Source of the DNA: Planococcus citri
Lineage: Eukaryota > Arthropoda > Insecta > Hemiptera > Pseudococcidae
DNA: 64,000 nt
Direction of reading: 5' to 3'
Assembly: GCF_950023065.1 (NCBI RefSeq)
Contig: NC_088680.1
Span: 38,366,559 to 38,430,558, forward strand
In this document: positions 56,504 to 64,000 of the stretch, one piece after another
Position numbering within the stretch: position 1 is the first letter of the stretch
Layout: each line of letters begins with the position of its first letter
Position numbers and translations under genes: made by a program
Notes under the pieces: generated by a model
The model's input: only the letters and a program-made list of their open reading frames with translations
The model's database searches: none
What the model was told of the DNA's origin: nothing

Positions 56504-57241
56504 ACCCTTGAAATTTGATTTTTTTTTTTACTTAGAATCGTGAGAAATAAATGAAGTGAAGGATGGAGGAATTTCTTATGATTTATTTTTTTTCTTACGA
56601 ATTCATCTTCTTACTATTTTTTCTTTCTTATGAATTCATCTTCATACTCGAATACATGATCGATCCTATATGAAGATGAATTCAGACGATTCAGAAAATG
56701 TGTTTATTTTTTTTTGATAGGAGCTGTACTTCATCCTGATGCAAACAGCAGGTATTGAACTTTGAACTAAAAATAATTGAAATTTTGATCGAACACATAG
56801 GTATTTTATTCTCTTCAAATGGTTATTCACCTCATAGGTACCTATTTTATTATTACAAAATGAACGTAATTTTATTCTCTTTAAAATGGATGCTTAGGTA
56901 GGTACGATATTATTGTAAAATGATCGTAATTTTATTCTCTTCAAAATGGTTCTTCATCCAGATACAAGCGGTGTGTATTGAACTTCGAACTCTGAAATTT
57001 TGATCGAACACATAGGTAGGTATTTTATTTTTAAGTGGGTGCTTAGGTAGGTACAATAGAAGTGATTGGAAAAATAACGGTACTCAAATTAATTTTTTTT
57101 TGTCTAATCGTCAATTCATTCATGTAAAATGAGTGTTTTGCTTCATCATTCGATTTTAAAATGCTGAATTGACGATTCAGCAAATTAAATTTTGCATGTA
57201 TATTTACCGTTTTTTTTTTCTATAACCGTTACTTTGACCAT

Positions 57242-57277
57242 TATAAAACAGATATTTGCCCGGAAATTCATATCAGT
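57242..57277 (+). promoter_or_regulatory. Core promoter: TATA box and TCAGT initiator
   Basis: TATAAAA at 57242-57248 is followed by the arthropod initiator TCAGT at 57273-57277. The predicted start site A at 57275 is 33 bases after the first T of the TATA box. It lies upstream of the ATG at 57674, leaving a roughly 400-base 5' UTR. The spacing and both motifs fit a focused RNA polymerase II promoter. Confidence 0.55.
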
Positions 57278-57673
57278 TGTTCTGTTCTGTTTTCATCAAT
57301 AATTTCGACTTTCGCTTGTGAACTGTGATCGTATTTTTTTTGTCCAAATAACAACTATAATATTTTCATTTTTCATCTCGCTCCGTATTCGTTTCGTTAT
57401 TGTAACTGATTAGAATAATTTTTGTCCTTAGCTTGCAAACCAAAGCTTTGATCGATTCCGTTTTTATTGATAATTTTATTTAAAATTTTCATCTCGATAC
57501 GTTTTCGTTTGTTACAAGATTTTTGAATTTTGCGAATTATTCATTTTTGAAAATTTGCTACTGTTTTACCTGTTCCCCAAGGGTTCATCTCGTGTTGTTT
57601 TCATCGAAGGTGTTTGTTTCTTCTCGACTTTTTTTTGATTTTGATTTCCTGTGTTCTAAAGAAGAAGAAAAAA

Positions 57674-59043
57674 ATGGCTTCAAATAATTCCTCTACGTCT
57701 ACGTCTACATCATCATCGTCATCTTCAAGCTTAACCATGGTAAGTAGATACCTATATTTTTTTATCTTATACTTTGAAAATTGTGTCGTATGGTTTTTTA
57801 CATCTTTTTTGATTGTTTGCGGATGATGGTGAACTTGAATGTGGTCTCAAATTAAAGACAGTGAAATTCCCTATTGATTGATGTATAATTTCTATCATTT
57901 CTCATATTGCAAAAAAACTTAAAACGAACACATAGGTATATTATTATTATTGCAAAATGTTCGGGTGTTCGTAATTTTATTCTCTTTAAAATGGGTGCTT
58001 ACCCAAAGCTCTACCTTTTACCGTTCGAAATTTTTCGAAGTTCAAAGTTGAGGAAACAAGAAGTAAGCGTCAAGTATTGAATTTTGAACTAAAAAATACT
58101 CAAAATTTTGATCGCATCAGTTTTAGGACTTATTTTGAACATTTTTTTTATTGATCAAGTACGTACTTTTTTTTTTTAAAAAAAAAAAAGCATACATCAC
58201 TGTGCTATTGAAAATACATGGATTTCCAATTTTTTGCGTAAAAAAATACAATTTTTTTTGATTGTTTGCGAATGCTGATGAACTTGAATATGTTCTCAAA
58301 TTAAAGACAATGAAATTCCCTTTCGATTTAGGTATTTTATTATTGCAAAAATGATCGGTTCGTAATTTTATTCTCTTTAAAATGGATGCTTACCTGATGA
58401 ACTTGAATATGGTCTCAAATTAAAGACAGTGAAATTTCCCTATTGATTTAGGTATTTTATTATTGCAAAATGATCGTGTTCGTAATTTTATTCTCTTTAA
58501 AATGGATGCTTACCAGTGAAAGATGTTTTTCAAATTTTTTAATTTTCAAATTTTGTTATTTTTTTTGCAGACAAACAATCCAGTTGAATATCGTTTTACT
58601 GCTAGCTGCCCCGATTTCGTTGCGCAGGATATAATTTACATACTGGAAAATATATTTGACGAATCGTCATGGATGAATGTCAAGATAGAGGAAGTAAGTT
58701 TTTTTTTTTAATTGTCTTGCTTTTGATTTTTTTTATTTATATGTATTTTCAAAAATTGATGTTCGTTTTTTTTGTTTTTTTTTTATCAGTCATAATTTTT
58801 TTCATTTATACTTAGTTTCAAAAATTAATGTTCATTTTTTTTTTTTTTTTGATTTTTTAGAAAGGAGAACATACAGTAGAATTTACAATTCCTTTTCCGG
58901 TTAAATTGCAGACCGTCATAAAAAAAGTAACAGAGGCAGGTTTTGAAAACCTATCAATTAATACCATAAATGTATCGGAAGTGTCCAGGAAACGATTTTT
59001 AGAGTTAAAAACTCTGCAACAAAAAAAACGCAAGGTATTGTAA
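57674..59043 (+). CDS. Three-exon gene for a 123-residue protein of unknown function
   Basis: Exons are 57674-57739, 58571-58693 and 58861-59043; introns start GTAAGT and end TTTTTTGCAG and GATTTTTTAG, all in phase 0. The protein begins MASNNSSTSTST followed by a serine run (residues 1-22, low complexity). A compact acidic/hydrophobic segment follows (CPDFVAQDIIYILENIFDES, VEFTIPFPVKLQTVIKKVTE, residues 23-105), and the tail is basic and lysine/arginine-rich (QQKKRKVL). A TATA/Inr promoter lies upstream and AATAAA at 59066-59071 just after the stop. The frame holds across both junctions, which is unlikely by chance. I do not recognise the family. The polymerase exon downstream is also in phase with exon 2, so the first two exons may be shared. 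Confidence 0.6.
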
Positions 59044-59065
59044 TGTGTATTAGCCTACATGTGTA

Positions 59066-59071
59066 AATAAA
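59066..59071 (+). terminator. Poly(A) signal of the three-exon gene
   Basis: AATAAA lies 23 bases after the TAA at 59041-59043, a normal position for a short 3' UTR. Confidence 0.6.
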
Positions 59072-59371
59072 AGATATTGATTTCTTATCATGTTTAAATG
59101 TTTCAAAGTTTTGTATGATTTTTTTTATAAAAATGTCCATAATTTTATTCTCTTGAAAATGAGTGCAAATTTTTCGAAGTTTAAAGTTGAGAAAACAAGA
59201 TACAAGCAGTAAGTATTCAACTTTGAACTAAAAAAACTCAAAATTTTGATCGAAGACATAGGTATTTTATTATTGCAAAATTTTCATAATTTTATTCTCT
59301 TTAAAATGGTTCATGATACAAACAAAAAATCTTCCGTATGCGATTGAAAAATCTGGTTAGAGATGGAAGTA

Positions 59372-59434
59372 TTGAGATCAGTAGGAAAAATGATTGAATT
59401 TGATCTTGGAAGGTTAGTTGTGGTCGAAATACAG
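59372..59434 (+). pseudogene. Decayed copy of the 59786-59971 exon
   Basis: The plus-strand frame ending KMIEFDLGRLVVVEIQ matches EMLEFDLRRLIEYNIHV of the segment at 59786-59971. The DNA also matches: GATCAGTAGGAAAAATGATT against GATCAGTGGGAAATGTTAGA. The copy stops early and lacks the rest of the exon. It shows that this coding-like unit was duplicated together with its cassette. Confidence 0.5.
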
Positions 59435-59785
59435 TGATTTGTGCAAATTACAAAACTTTCCTCGAAAAGGGAAGCTTCTCATATGTTGAAAAAAATGATT
59501 TTATGATTAAGTTGAAAAAATGATTTTATGATTACTTTTATCCACCATTTCTTCGTAATGTCAACTTTGATCTAAAAATACTCAAAACTTAGATCGAACA
59601 GCATAAGTTGAAAAAATGATTATAAATTATGATTACTTTTATCCACCGTTTCTTCGTAATGTCAACTTTGAATACTTGAAACTTAGATTGAACACATATC
59701 TAAGTATTTTTTTATTCTCTTTAAAATGAGTGCAAAGTTTTCGAAGTTTAAAGTTGTGAAAACAAGATACAAGCGGTAAGTATTG

Positions 59786-59971
59786 AACTTTGAACTAAAA
59801 ATACTTTCTGAAGCAAATTCAAAATTCTGGAGAAATTTTAAAATCACGCTGGAGACAACAGATCAGTGGGAAATGTTAGAATTCGATCTCAGGAGGTTGA
59901 TCGAGTATAATATCCATGTAAATAACTATCAAATTATAAGGGAATTCATACATGTAGCGCTATCTCTCTAA
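59786..59971 (+). other. Candidate terminal coding exon, 'EFDLRRL' type
   Basis: The open frame, about 62 codons if read from just upstream of this start, contains KFWRNFKITLETTDQWEMLE and FDLRRLIEYNIHVNNYQIIR, ends in TAA at 59969-59971 and is followed by AATAAA at 59999-60004. Its composition is coding-like and it has a diverged duplicate at 59372-59434. The acceptor is weak (TTTCTGAAG), would leave phase 1, and does not fit the phase-0 donors upstream. It may be a terminal exon of an unmapped transcript, or a remnant. The function is unknown. Confidence 0.35.
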
Positions 59972-60202
59972 ATATCCAGGAACCAAGTCTAAACTAATAA
60001 TAAAACAGTGCTCGCAAATCAACACGTAACACTCAAGACATAAAAGAAAAAAACATGTCCTCTAGATTCAAACCAACTGTCTTCTTGTTCATTTTTTTTT
60101 TCCATGGTGATTGTAAATTTTTTCTGGTGGCGGTTTTACCCAATAAAATAAGAATTCTAGTTTCAATTTTCATTTTTTTTTAAATTTTTTTTGTTCTTAA
60201 AG

Positions 60203-63200
60203 CTAGAAAATGTATCAACAGAAGAGTTTGATGTTGTCGAATGCAAATCAGCATTCAGAAAAAGGATTTGCGTCATCAAAATTATAAATAAGATAATATT
60301 CGATATTACAAGTTTTTTATTTAAAATAGAACCTATTATATATAGTATACTGTCTGATAGATTATCTATAATCAAAGCATTAAAAATGCATTCGAAAATG
60401 AAAATTATTTGCAAGAAAGGTATTGTAGAAGAAGAGATGTGTTTCTTCTTAAGCACCTCTACATTACCTTTCTTCATTAATGATGATATTCATAAAATTT
60501 TGAAAGATAAATTTTTTCCTCAATTTTTACCTCAATTTGAAAAATTGAATAAGCAGGGCAGTGGTTGGGTGTTGAAAAATGTCGAATTTCTTGAATTTAC
60601 AATAAACAAAAATAATCCATTAAGATTATCATGTGGTACCTACATTCCTATCCCTAAAAAATTGCAAAATAAAAAATGTATCATAAACATTCAATCATAT
60701 GATAACTTTTGTTTCAAGTACTGTATTTTAGCAAAATTTCTAATTCCCAATGAAAAGGGATATAAGGCATATATTTTTCCTGTCATTGAGAATAGAATTT
60801 TGAAGGAATACAACTTGAAATTTGATTTCCAAAACATATCTTTTCCCACTACCCTTCGTGATGTTTCCAAATTTGAAAAACAGAACAATGAAGTATCTGT
60901 TAATGTTTATGGCATTGAAAATAACGACGAAATATTTCCAATCAAGGTGTGCGAACTTGAAAAAAGATTTCATTATGATCTACTTTTTTTAAGTTCAGGT
61001 GAAAAAAATCATTTTGCTTACATTAAAAATTTTAATAGTTTAGTAAGGGAACAAATTACGAAACACCATGGTTCAATTGAAGTGTGTAAACGATGTTTTA
61101 TACATTATTCTGGTCCAAACAAGGAATTTAAGTTAGAAGATCATAAACGTTGGTGTACTGAAATGATAAGTGAACCAGCTAAATATGTTCTTCCAACTGC
61201 GGGGGGAAACATTTTGGAATTTGATCAATTTAAGTTCATGGATCCAATTCAGTACATAGGATTCGCAGATTTTGAGACTATGTTAGTGTCCAAAAATGAT
61301 TATGATTGGGTATCTAAAAATAGGGTTTTAAACCAACACATTCCTATTTCATTTTGTTTTTACCTTGTTGGTAAAAATCATTCAAAAATTATGGAACCTG
61401 TTTCCTACACTGGAATTAATGCGGTGGAAATTTTTTTCAAAAAATTAACAAAATTTGGTAAAATAATTGCCAAAAGATATCAAAAGTATAAAAATCAAAT
61501 TATTATGACACCTTCTGATATACAAAATTTTAAAAATGCGACAGAATGTTGCATTTGTGGAAATGGTTTTTTTTTTGGAGACAAAAAAGTTAGACACCAT
61601 GACCATATAACAGGTATGTTCATAGGTGCAGCTTGTGATTCATGTAACTTGAAACTACGTACCCCAAATTTTCTCCCCATTTTTTTCCATAATTTATCAC
61701 ATTACGATAGCCACCTTCTTTTCCAATGTTTTCTGCCAACAGAAAATATAACGGTCATTCCTCACTCTGAGGAAGACTATATTAGCTTCTCCATAAAAAT
61801 CACTGACAATTTTTGGATTCGATTCGTAGACTCTTTCAGATTTCTCTCAGCAGGTCTTAGAACACTGTCAGAAAATTTACCTTCAACACAGTTGAAACAT
61901 ACAAATAAATATTTTCAGAATTCAGAATTAACAAACATAATCACCCAAAAAGGATATTTTTGTTATAATTTTTTGGACAATCTTGAAAAACTTAAATTGA
62001 GAGAACTTCCTGAAAAAATTTATTTTAGAAATGATTTAGATGATTCAGACTTGACTGACGAAGAATATCAATTTGCAAAAAATTGTTGGGAGAAATTTAA
62101 CTGCAGAACTTTGGAAGATTATTTGGTAGTTTATTGCATTTCCGATGTGCTTCTTTTATGTGATTGCTTCGTCAGTTTTCGAAATCTTTGTTTGAAAAAT
62201 TATGGTCTGGACCCCTGTCACTTTTATTCATTGCCAGGATTTTCTTTCCAAGCAATGCTAAAAATGACAGGAGTAAAATTAGAACTTCTTACTGATATGG
62301 ATCAGTATTTGTTTTTTGAAAGAGGTCTCAGAGGTGGTATAGTCAATACAGTAAGAAAATTTTCAGAAGGAAACAACATTCACTTGCCTAATTATGATAT
62401 AAATAAACCTCCAAATTCCATCCTATACATCGATGTAAATAACTTATATGGGTTTGCCATGAAGCAAAAATTACCAACTTCAAAATTTCGATGGGTTTCT
62501 CAAAATGATTTAGACTATTTTACTTCTGATTACATCATTCATTTAAACAATGATGGTGATTTGTCATATTACTTTGAGGTTGATCTGGAATATCCTAAAC
62601 AAATTCATGATTTACACAATGATTTTCCTATGTGTGTGGAAAAGAAATGTCCTCCAAATTCAAAAACTGAAAAATTATTATGTACGTTGGAAGATAAAAA
62701 AAATTATGTTATTCATTTAAAAAATCTTCAATTATGTCTCAATCATGGTCTAATTTTGAAAAAAATACACAGGGCTATACAATTTCATCAATCTGATTTC
62801 TTGAAAATTTATATTGAAAAAAATACTGTTCTGAGGCAGAATGCTACTAACGAGTTTGATAAATCTTTTTTTAAATTAATGATCAATTCTTGCTTCGGAA
62901 AATTTATTGAAAATCAAAGAGAGAGATTAAATTTCAAGTTAGTAAATGATGTTCGAAAATATTACACCAGTGTGTCTAAATCTTCTTTCAAAAAATCAGT
63001 TGTTTTTAGCGAAAATTTAGTAGGAATACATTTCTTAAGAAGTATTGTTAAATTGAATAAACCAATTTTTGTAGGCATTAGTATTTTGGAAATTTCGCGT
63101 CATTTTATGTATGAAGTGTATTATGAGAAATTAAGTCACATTTTTTCGGATTGTTCATTTCCAAAATTACTGTACATGGATACAGATTCTTTCATTTTTT

Positions 63201-63721
63201 CTGTTGCAACTAATGATATTGAACAATATTTAAAAAATCAAATTTTTGATTGTAGCAACTATCCTATAGATCACGCATGTTATAATAATACAGTGAAACA
63301 GGTTCCAGGTTATTTCAAAAATGAATTGTCATCTCATCATTGTTCAAAATTTATTTCTTTAAGACCAAAAGTTTATGCTCTTGAAATCTACAACAATTCC
63401 ACATCAGAAACAGAAGTAAAAAAAAAAGCTAAAGGAGTGAAAAAAAGTGTATTGAAAAATGAAATTACATTTTCAGACTACGAACTTTCTCTTTTTAAGG
63501 ATGTTGATATTAGAAAATATCAAATGTCTTTTAGATCTCATAATCACGAGATTTTTACAGTACTACAGAGGAAGCTATGTTTAAATTCACACTGTGATAA
63601 GCGATTTTTTCATTCCAAAATTGATAGTTTTGCATGGGGTCACTATAAGATTGATAGTCTTTCTTCTGATGACCAAATAGATAGTGACTGTGATGATGAT
63701 GATTATGAAAATAACATTTGA
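60203..63721 (+). CDS. Protein-primed family-B DNA polymerase (Polinton/adintovirus type), single large exon
   Basis: This exon gives about 1,172 residues; numbering below counts from the frame at 60191. Order: an N-terminal domain (VVECKSAFRKR...GSGWVL...YIPIPKKLQNKKCIINI, residues 15-170); a C2HC zinc finger (C299, C302, H318, C322); exonuclease motif I (D360-F-E362); an endonuclease VII-like zinc module (C453/C456, HHDHITG 469-475, C482/C485); exonuclease motif II (NLSHYD, D506); exonuclease motif III (Y648...D652); polymerase A (YIDVNNLYG, D748), B (KLMINSCFGK, 895-904) and C (YMDTDS, D997/D999); KVY (1060-1062) and an acidic tail. All catalytic residues are kept and no stop interrupts it. 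The first in-frame ATG is at 60386, inside the conserved N-terminal domain. A T-rich acceptor ends at 60202, so translation probably starts in a spliced upstream exon. No integrase, ATPase, protease or capsid gene is seen nearby. Confidence 0.92.
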   Translation, partial: LENVSTEEFDVVECKSAFRKRICVIKIINKIIFDITSFLFKIEPIIYSILSDRLSIIKALKMHSKMKIICKKGIVEEEMCFFLSTSTLPFFINDDIHKILKDKFFPQFLPQFEKLNKQGSGWVLKNVEFLEFTINKNNPLRLSCGTYIPIPKKLQNKKCIINIQSYDNFCFKYCILAKFLIPNEKGYKAYIFPVIENRILKEYNLKFDFQNISFPTTLRDVSKFEKQNNEVSVNVYGIENNDEIFPIKVCELEKRFHYDLLFLSSGEKNHFAYIKNFNSLVREQITKHHGSIEVCKRCFIHYSGPNKEFKLEDHKRWCTEMISEPAKYVLPTAGGNILEFDQFKFMDPIQYIGFADFETMLVSKNDYDWVSKNRVLNQHIPISFCFYLVGKNHSKIMEPVSYTGINAVEIFFKKLTKFGKIIAKRYQKYKNQIIMTPSDIQNFKNATECCICGNGFFFGDKKVRHHDHITGMFIGAACDSCNLKLRTPNFLPIFFHNLSHYDSHLLFQCFLPTENITVIPHSEEDYISFSIKITDNFWIRFVDSFRFLSAGLRTLSENLPSTQLKHTNKYFQNSELTNIITQKGYFCYNFLDNLEKLKLRELPEKIYFRNDLDDSDLTDEEYQFAKNCWEKFNCRTLEDYLVVYCISDVLLLCDCFVSFRNLCLKNYGLDPCHFYSLPGFSFQAMLKMTGVKLELLTDMDQYLFFERGLRGGIVNTVRKFSEGNNIHLPNYDINKPPNSILYIDVNNLYGFAMKQKLPTSKFRWVSQNDLDYFTSDYIIHLNNDGDLSYYFEVDLEYPKQIHDLHNDFPMCVEKKCPPNSKTEKLLCTLEDKKNYVIHLKNLQLCLNHGLILKKIHRAIQFHQSDFLKIYIEKNTVLRQNATNEFDKSFFKLMINSCFGKFIENQRERLNFKLVNDVRKYYTSVSKSSFKKSVVFSENLVGIHFLRSIVKLNKPIFVGISILEISRHFMYEVYYEKLSHIFSDCSFPKLLYMDTDSFIFSVATNDIEQYLKNQIFDCSNYPIDHACYNNTVKQVPGYFKNELSSHHCSKFISLRPKVYALEIYNNSTSETEVKKKAKGVKKSVLKNEITFSDYELSLFKDVDIRKYQMSFRSHNHEIFTVLQRKLCLNSHCDKRFFHSKIDSFAWGHYKIDSLSSDDQIDSDCDDDDYENNI

Positions 63722-63815
63722 ATTTTTAGATCACTTTCTCCATGATTTATGTACTTTTCATTTCCACTTGATTCATGCATAATTGTTAGCAACCCAATTT
63801 TTTTTTATTTTGCAG

Positions 63816-64000
63816 GAGATTCCAGAAAATGAATCCTTAATTATCTTAAATGAGTTTATTTTATCATATAAAGATATCTCGATCAACCTTGAAAAATGTT
63901 TTAAAACAATTTTTGAATACATTGAATATGGTGACACATCATTTCGGAAAATAAAATGTAGATTAAATAGAATTCTATCACCCTTACAAAATCATAATTT
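63816..64000 (+). other. Candidate coding exon running off the window
   Basis: After TTTTTTTTATTTTGCAG (ending 63815) the frame opens phase 0 with EIPENESLIILNEFILSYKD and continues FKTIFEYIEYGDTSFRKIKC RLNRILSPLQ without a stop to the end of the window, about 61 codons. The phase equals that of the polymerase exon and of exons 2 and 3 at 57674-59043. No poly(A) signal separates it from the polymerase stop at 63721. It is either the next alternative exon of the same locus or an internal exon of a following gene. The family is not recognised. Confidence 0.4.

Larger units (their letters stand above)
56720..59830. repeat. Dispersed/tandem cassette repeat carrying ATG mini-exon and GTAAGT donor
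   Basis: A cassette with the ordered words TAGGTATTTTATTATTGCAAAA, GTAATTTTATTCTCTT(T/C)AAAATGG, (A/G)ATACAAGC(G/A)GTAAGTATT and GAACTTTGAACTAAAAATAC...TTTTGATCGAACA occurs in whole or part at about 56720-56810, 56815-57050, 57930-58135, 58320-58400, 58445-58515, 59135-59310 and 59690-59800. At 59726 and 59158 it contains a short frame starting MSA(K/N)FSKFKV and ending at a consensus donor. A linked segment (GAACTTGAATATGGTCTCAA) repeats at 57834, 58275 and 58400. The copies lie around and between the exons of the adjoining genes. Confidence 0.7.

Noticed and set aside
60163..60477. 104-residue frame antisense to the polymerase start
   Set aside because: It is a shadow of the polymerase frame, which carries the conserved motifs.
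57674..64000. Complete Polinton/Maverick element
   Set aside because: Only the polymerase is visible. No integrase, packaging ATPase, protease, capsid gene or long terminal inverted repeat occurs in the window, so a whole element cannot be claimed; it might continue beyond 64000.
1..64000. CRISPR array, rRNA, bacterial genes or endosymbiont DNA
   Set aside because: No regularly spaced repeats with unique spacers, no rRNA-like blocks, and no operon-style gene packing are present. All tandem arrays seen are eukaryotic-type satellites.

Overview
The window looks like insect nuclear DNA. It is AT-rich, spliceosomal introns (GTAAGT...TTTTGCAG) interrupt short reading frames, a TATA/TCAGT core promoter is visible, and almost all recognisable protein-coding sequence belongs to transposable elements. 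The very frequent GGTACCTA-type words recall sap-sucking Hemiptera (aphid or mealybug type). That placement is only an impression. No bacterial operon, rRNA, tRNA or CRISPR array is present.

Layout. Positions 1-5941 are non-coding, with one foldback element (3489-4127). A full-length RTE-like LINE lies at 5955-11380 and is flanked by a perfect 13-bp target-site duplication. Its ORF1 and ORF2 share one frame, separated by a single TAG. An intact 1.35-kb mariner-type element (7768-9115; DD41D transposase on the minus strand) sits at a TA inside the ORF2 endonuclease domain. Positions 11393-30900 are mostly non-coding and hold an imperfect palindrome (18160-18717), a degraded jockey-like LINE 3' end (about 19250-19860, minus), a Tigger/pogo-type MITE (24608-25086) and degenerate minisatellite.

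Positions 30927-56200 are a dense graveyard of non-autonomous elements. These are a CpG-rich element filled with CGCCGGCG palindromes (30927-32335), a TA-flanked MITE with repeated GTTCTGGAC motifs (35083-36011), tandem arrays (about 36760-39955), a near-perfect 150-bp-arm hairpin element with an 8-bp TSD (42240-42593), two related giant palindromes (43191-44745 and 53538-54975), a TTAA-flanked element (45031-45622), a MITE with repeated GATGGCC motifs (52524-53483) and a second LINE 3' remnant (about 55682-56170, minus).

The right end (56.3-64 kb) is the most interesting part. A TATA/Inr promoter precedes a previously unpredictable three-exon gene for a 123-residue protein of unknown function. 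Downstream come further exon-like segments, several with their own stop and poly(A) signal. One of them is a 3.5-kb exon for an intact protein-primed family-B DNA polymerase of the Polinton/Maverick-adintovirus type, with an endonuclease VII-like zinc module. The polymerase exon has no ATG near its start, is preceded by a good splice acceptor, and is in phase with exon 2 of the small gene. It may therefore be expressed by alternative splicing from the shared 5' exons. A repeat cassette carrying ATG-plus-splice-donor mini-exons has multiplied through the same interval.
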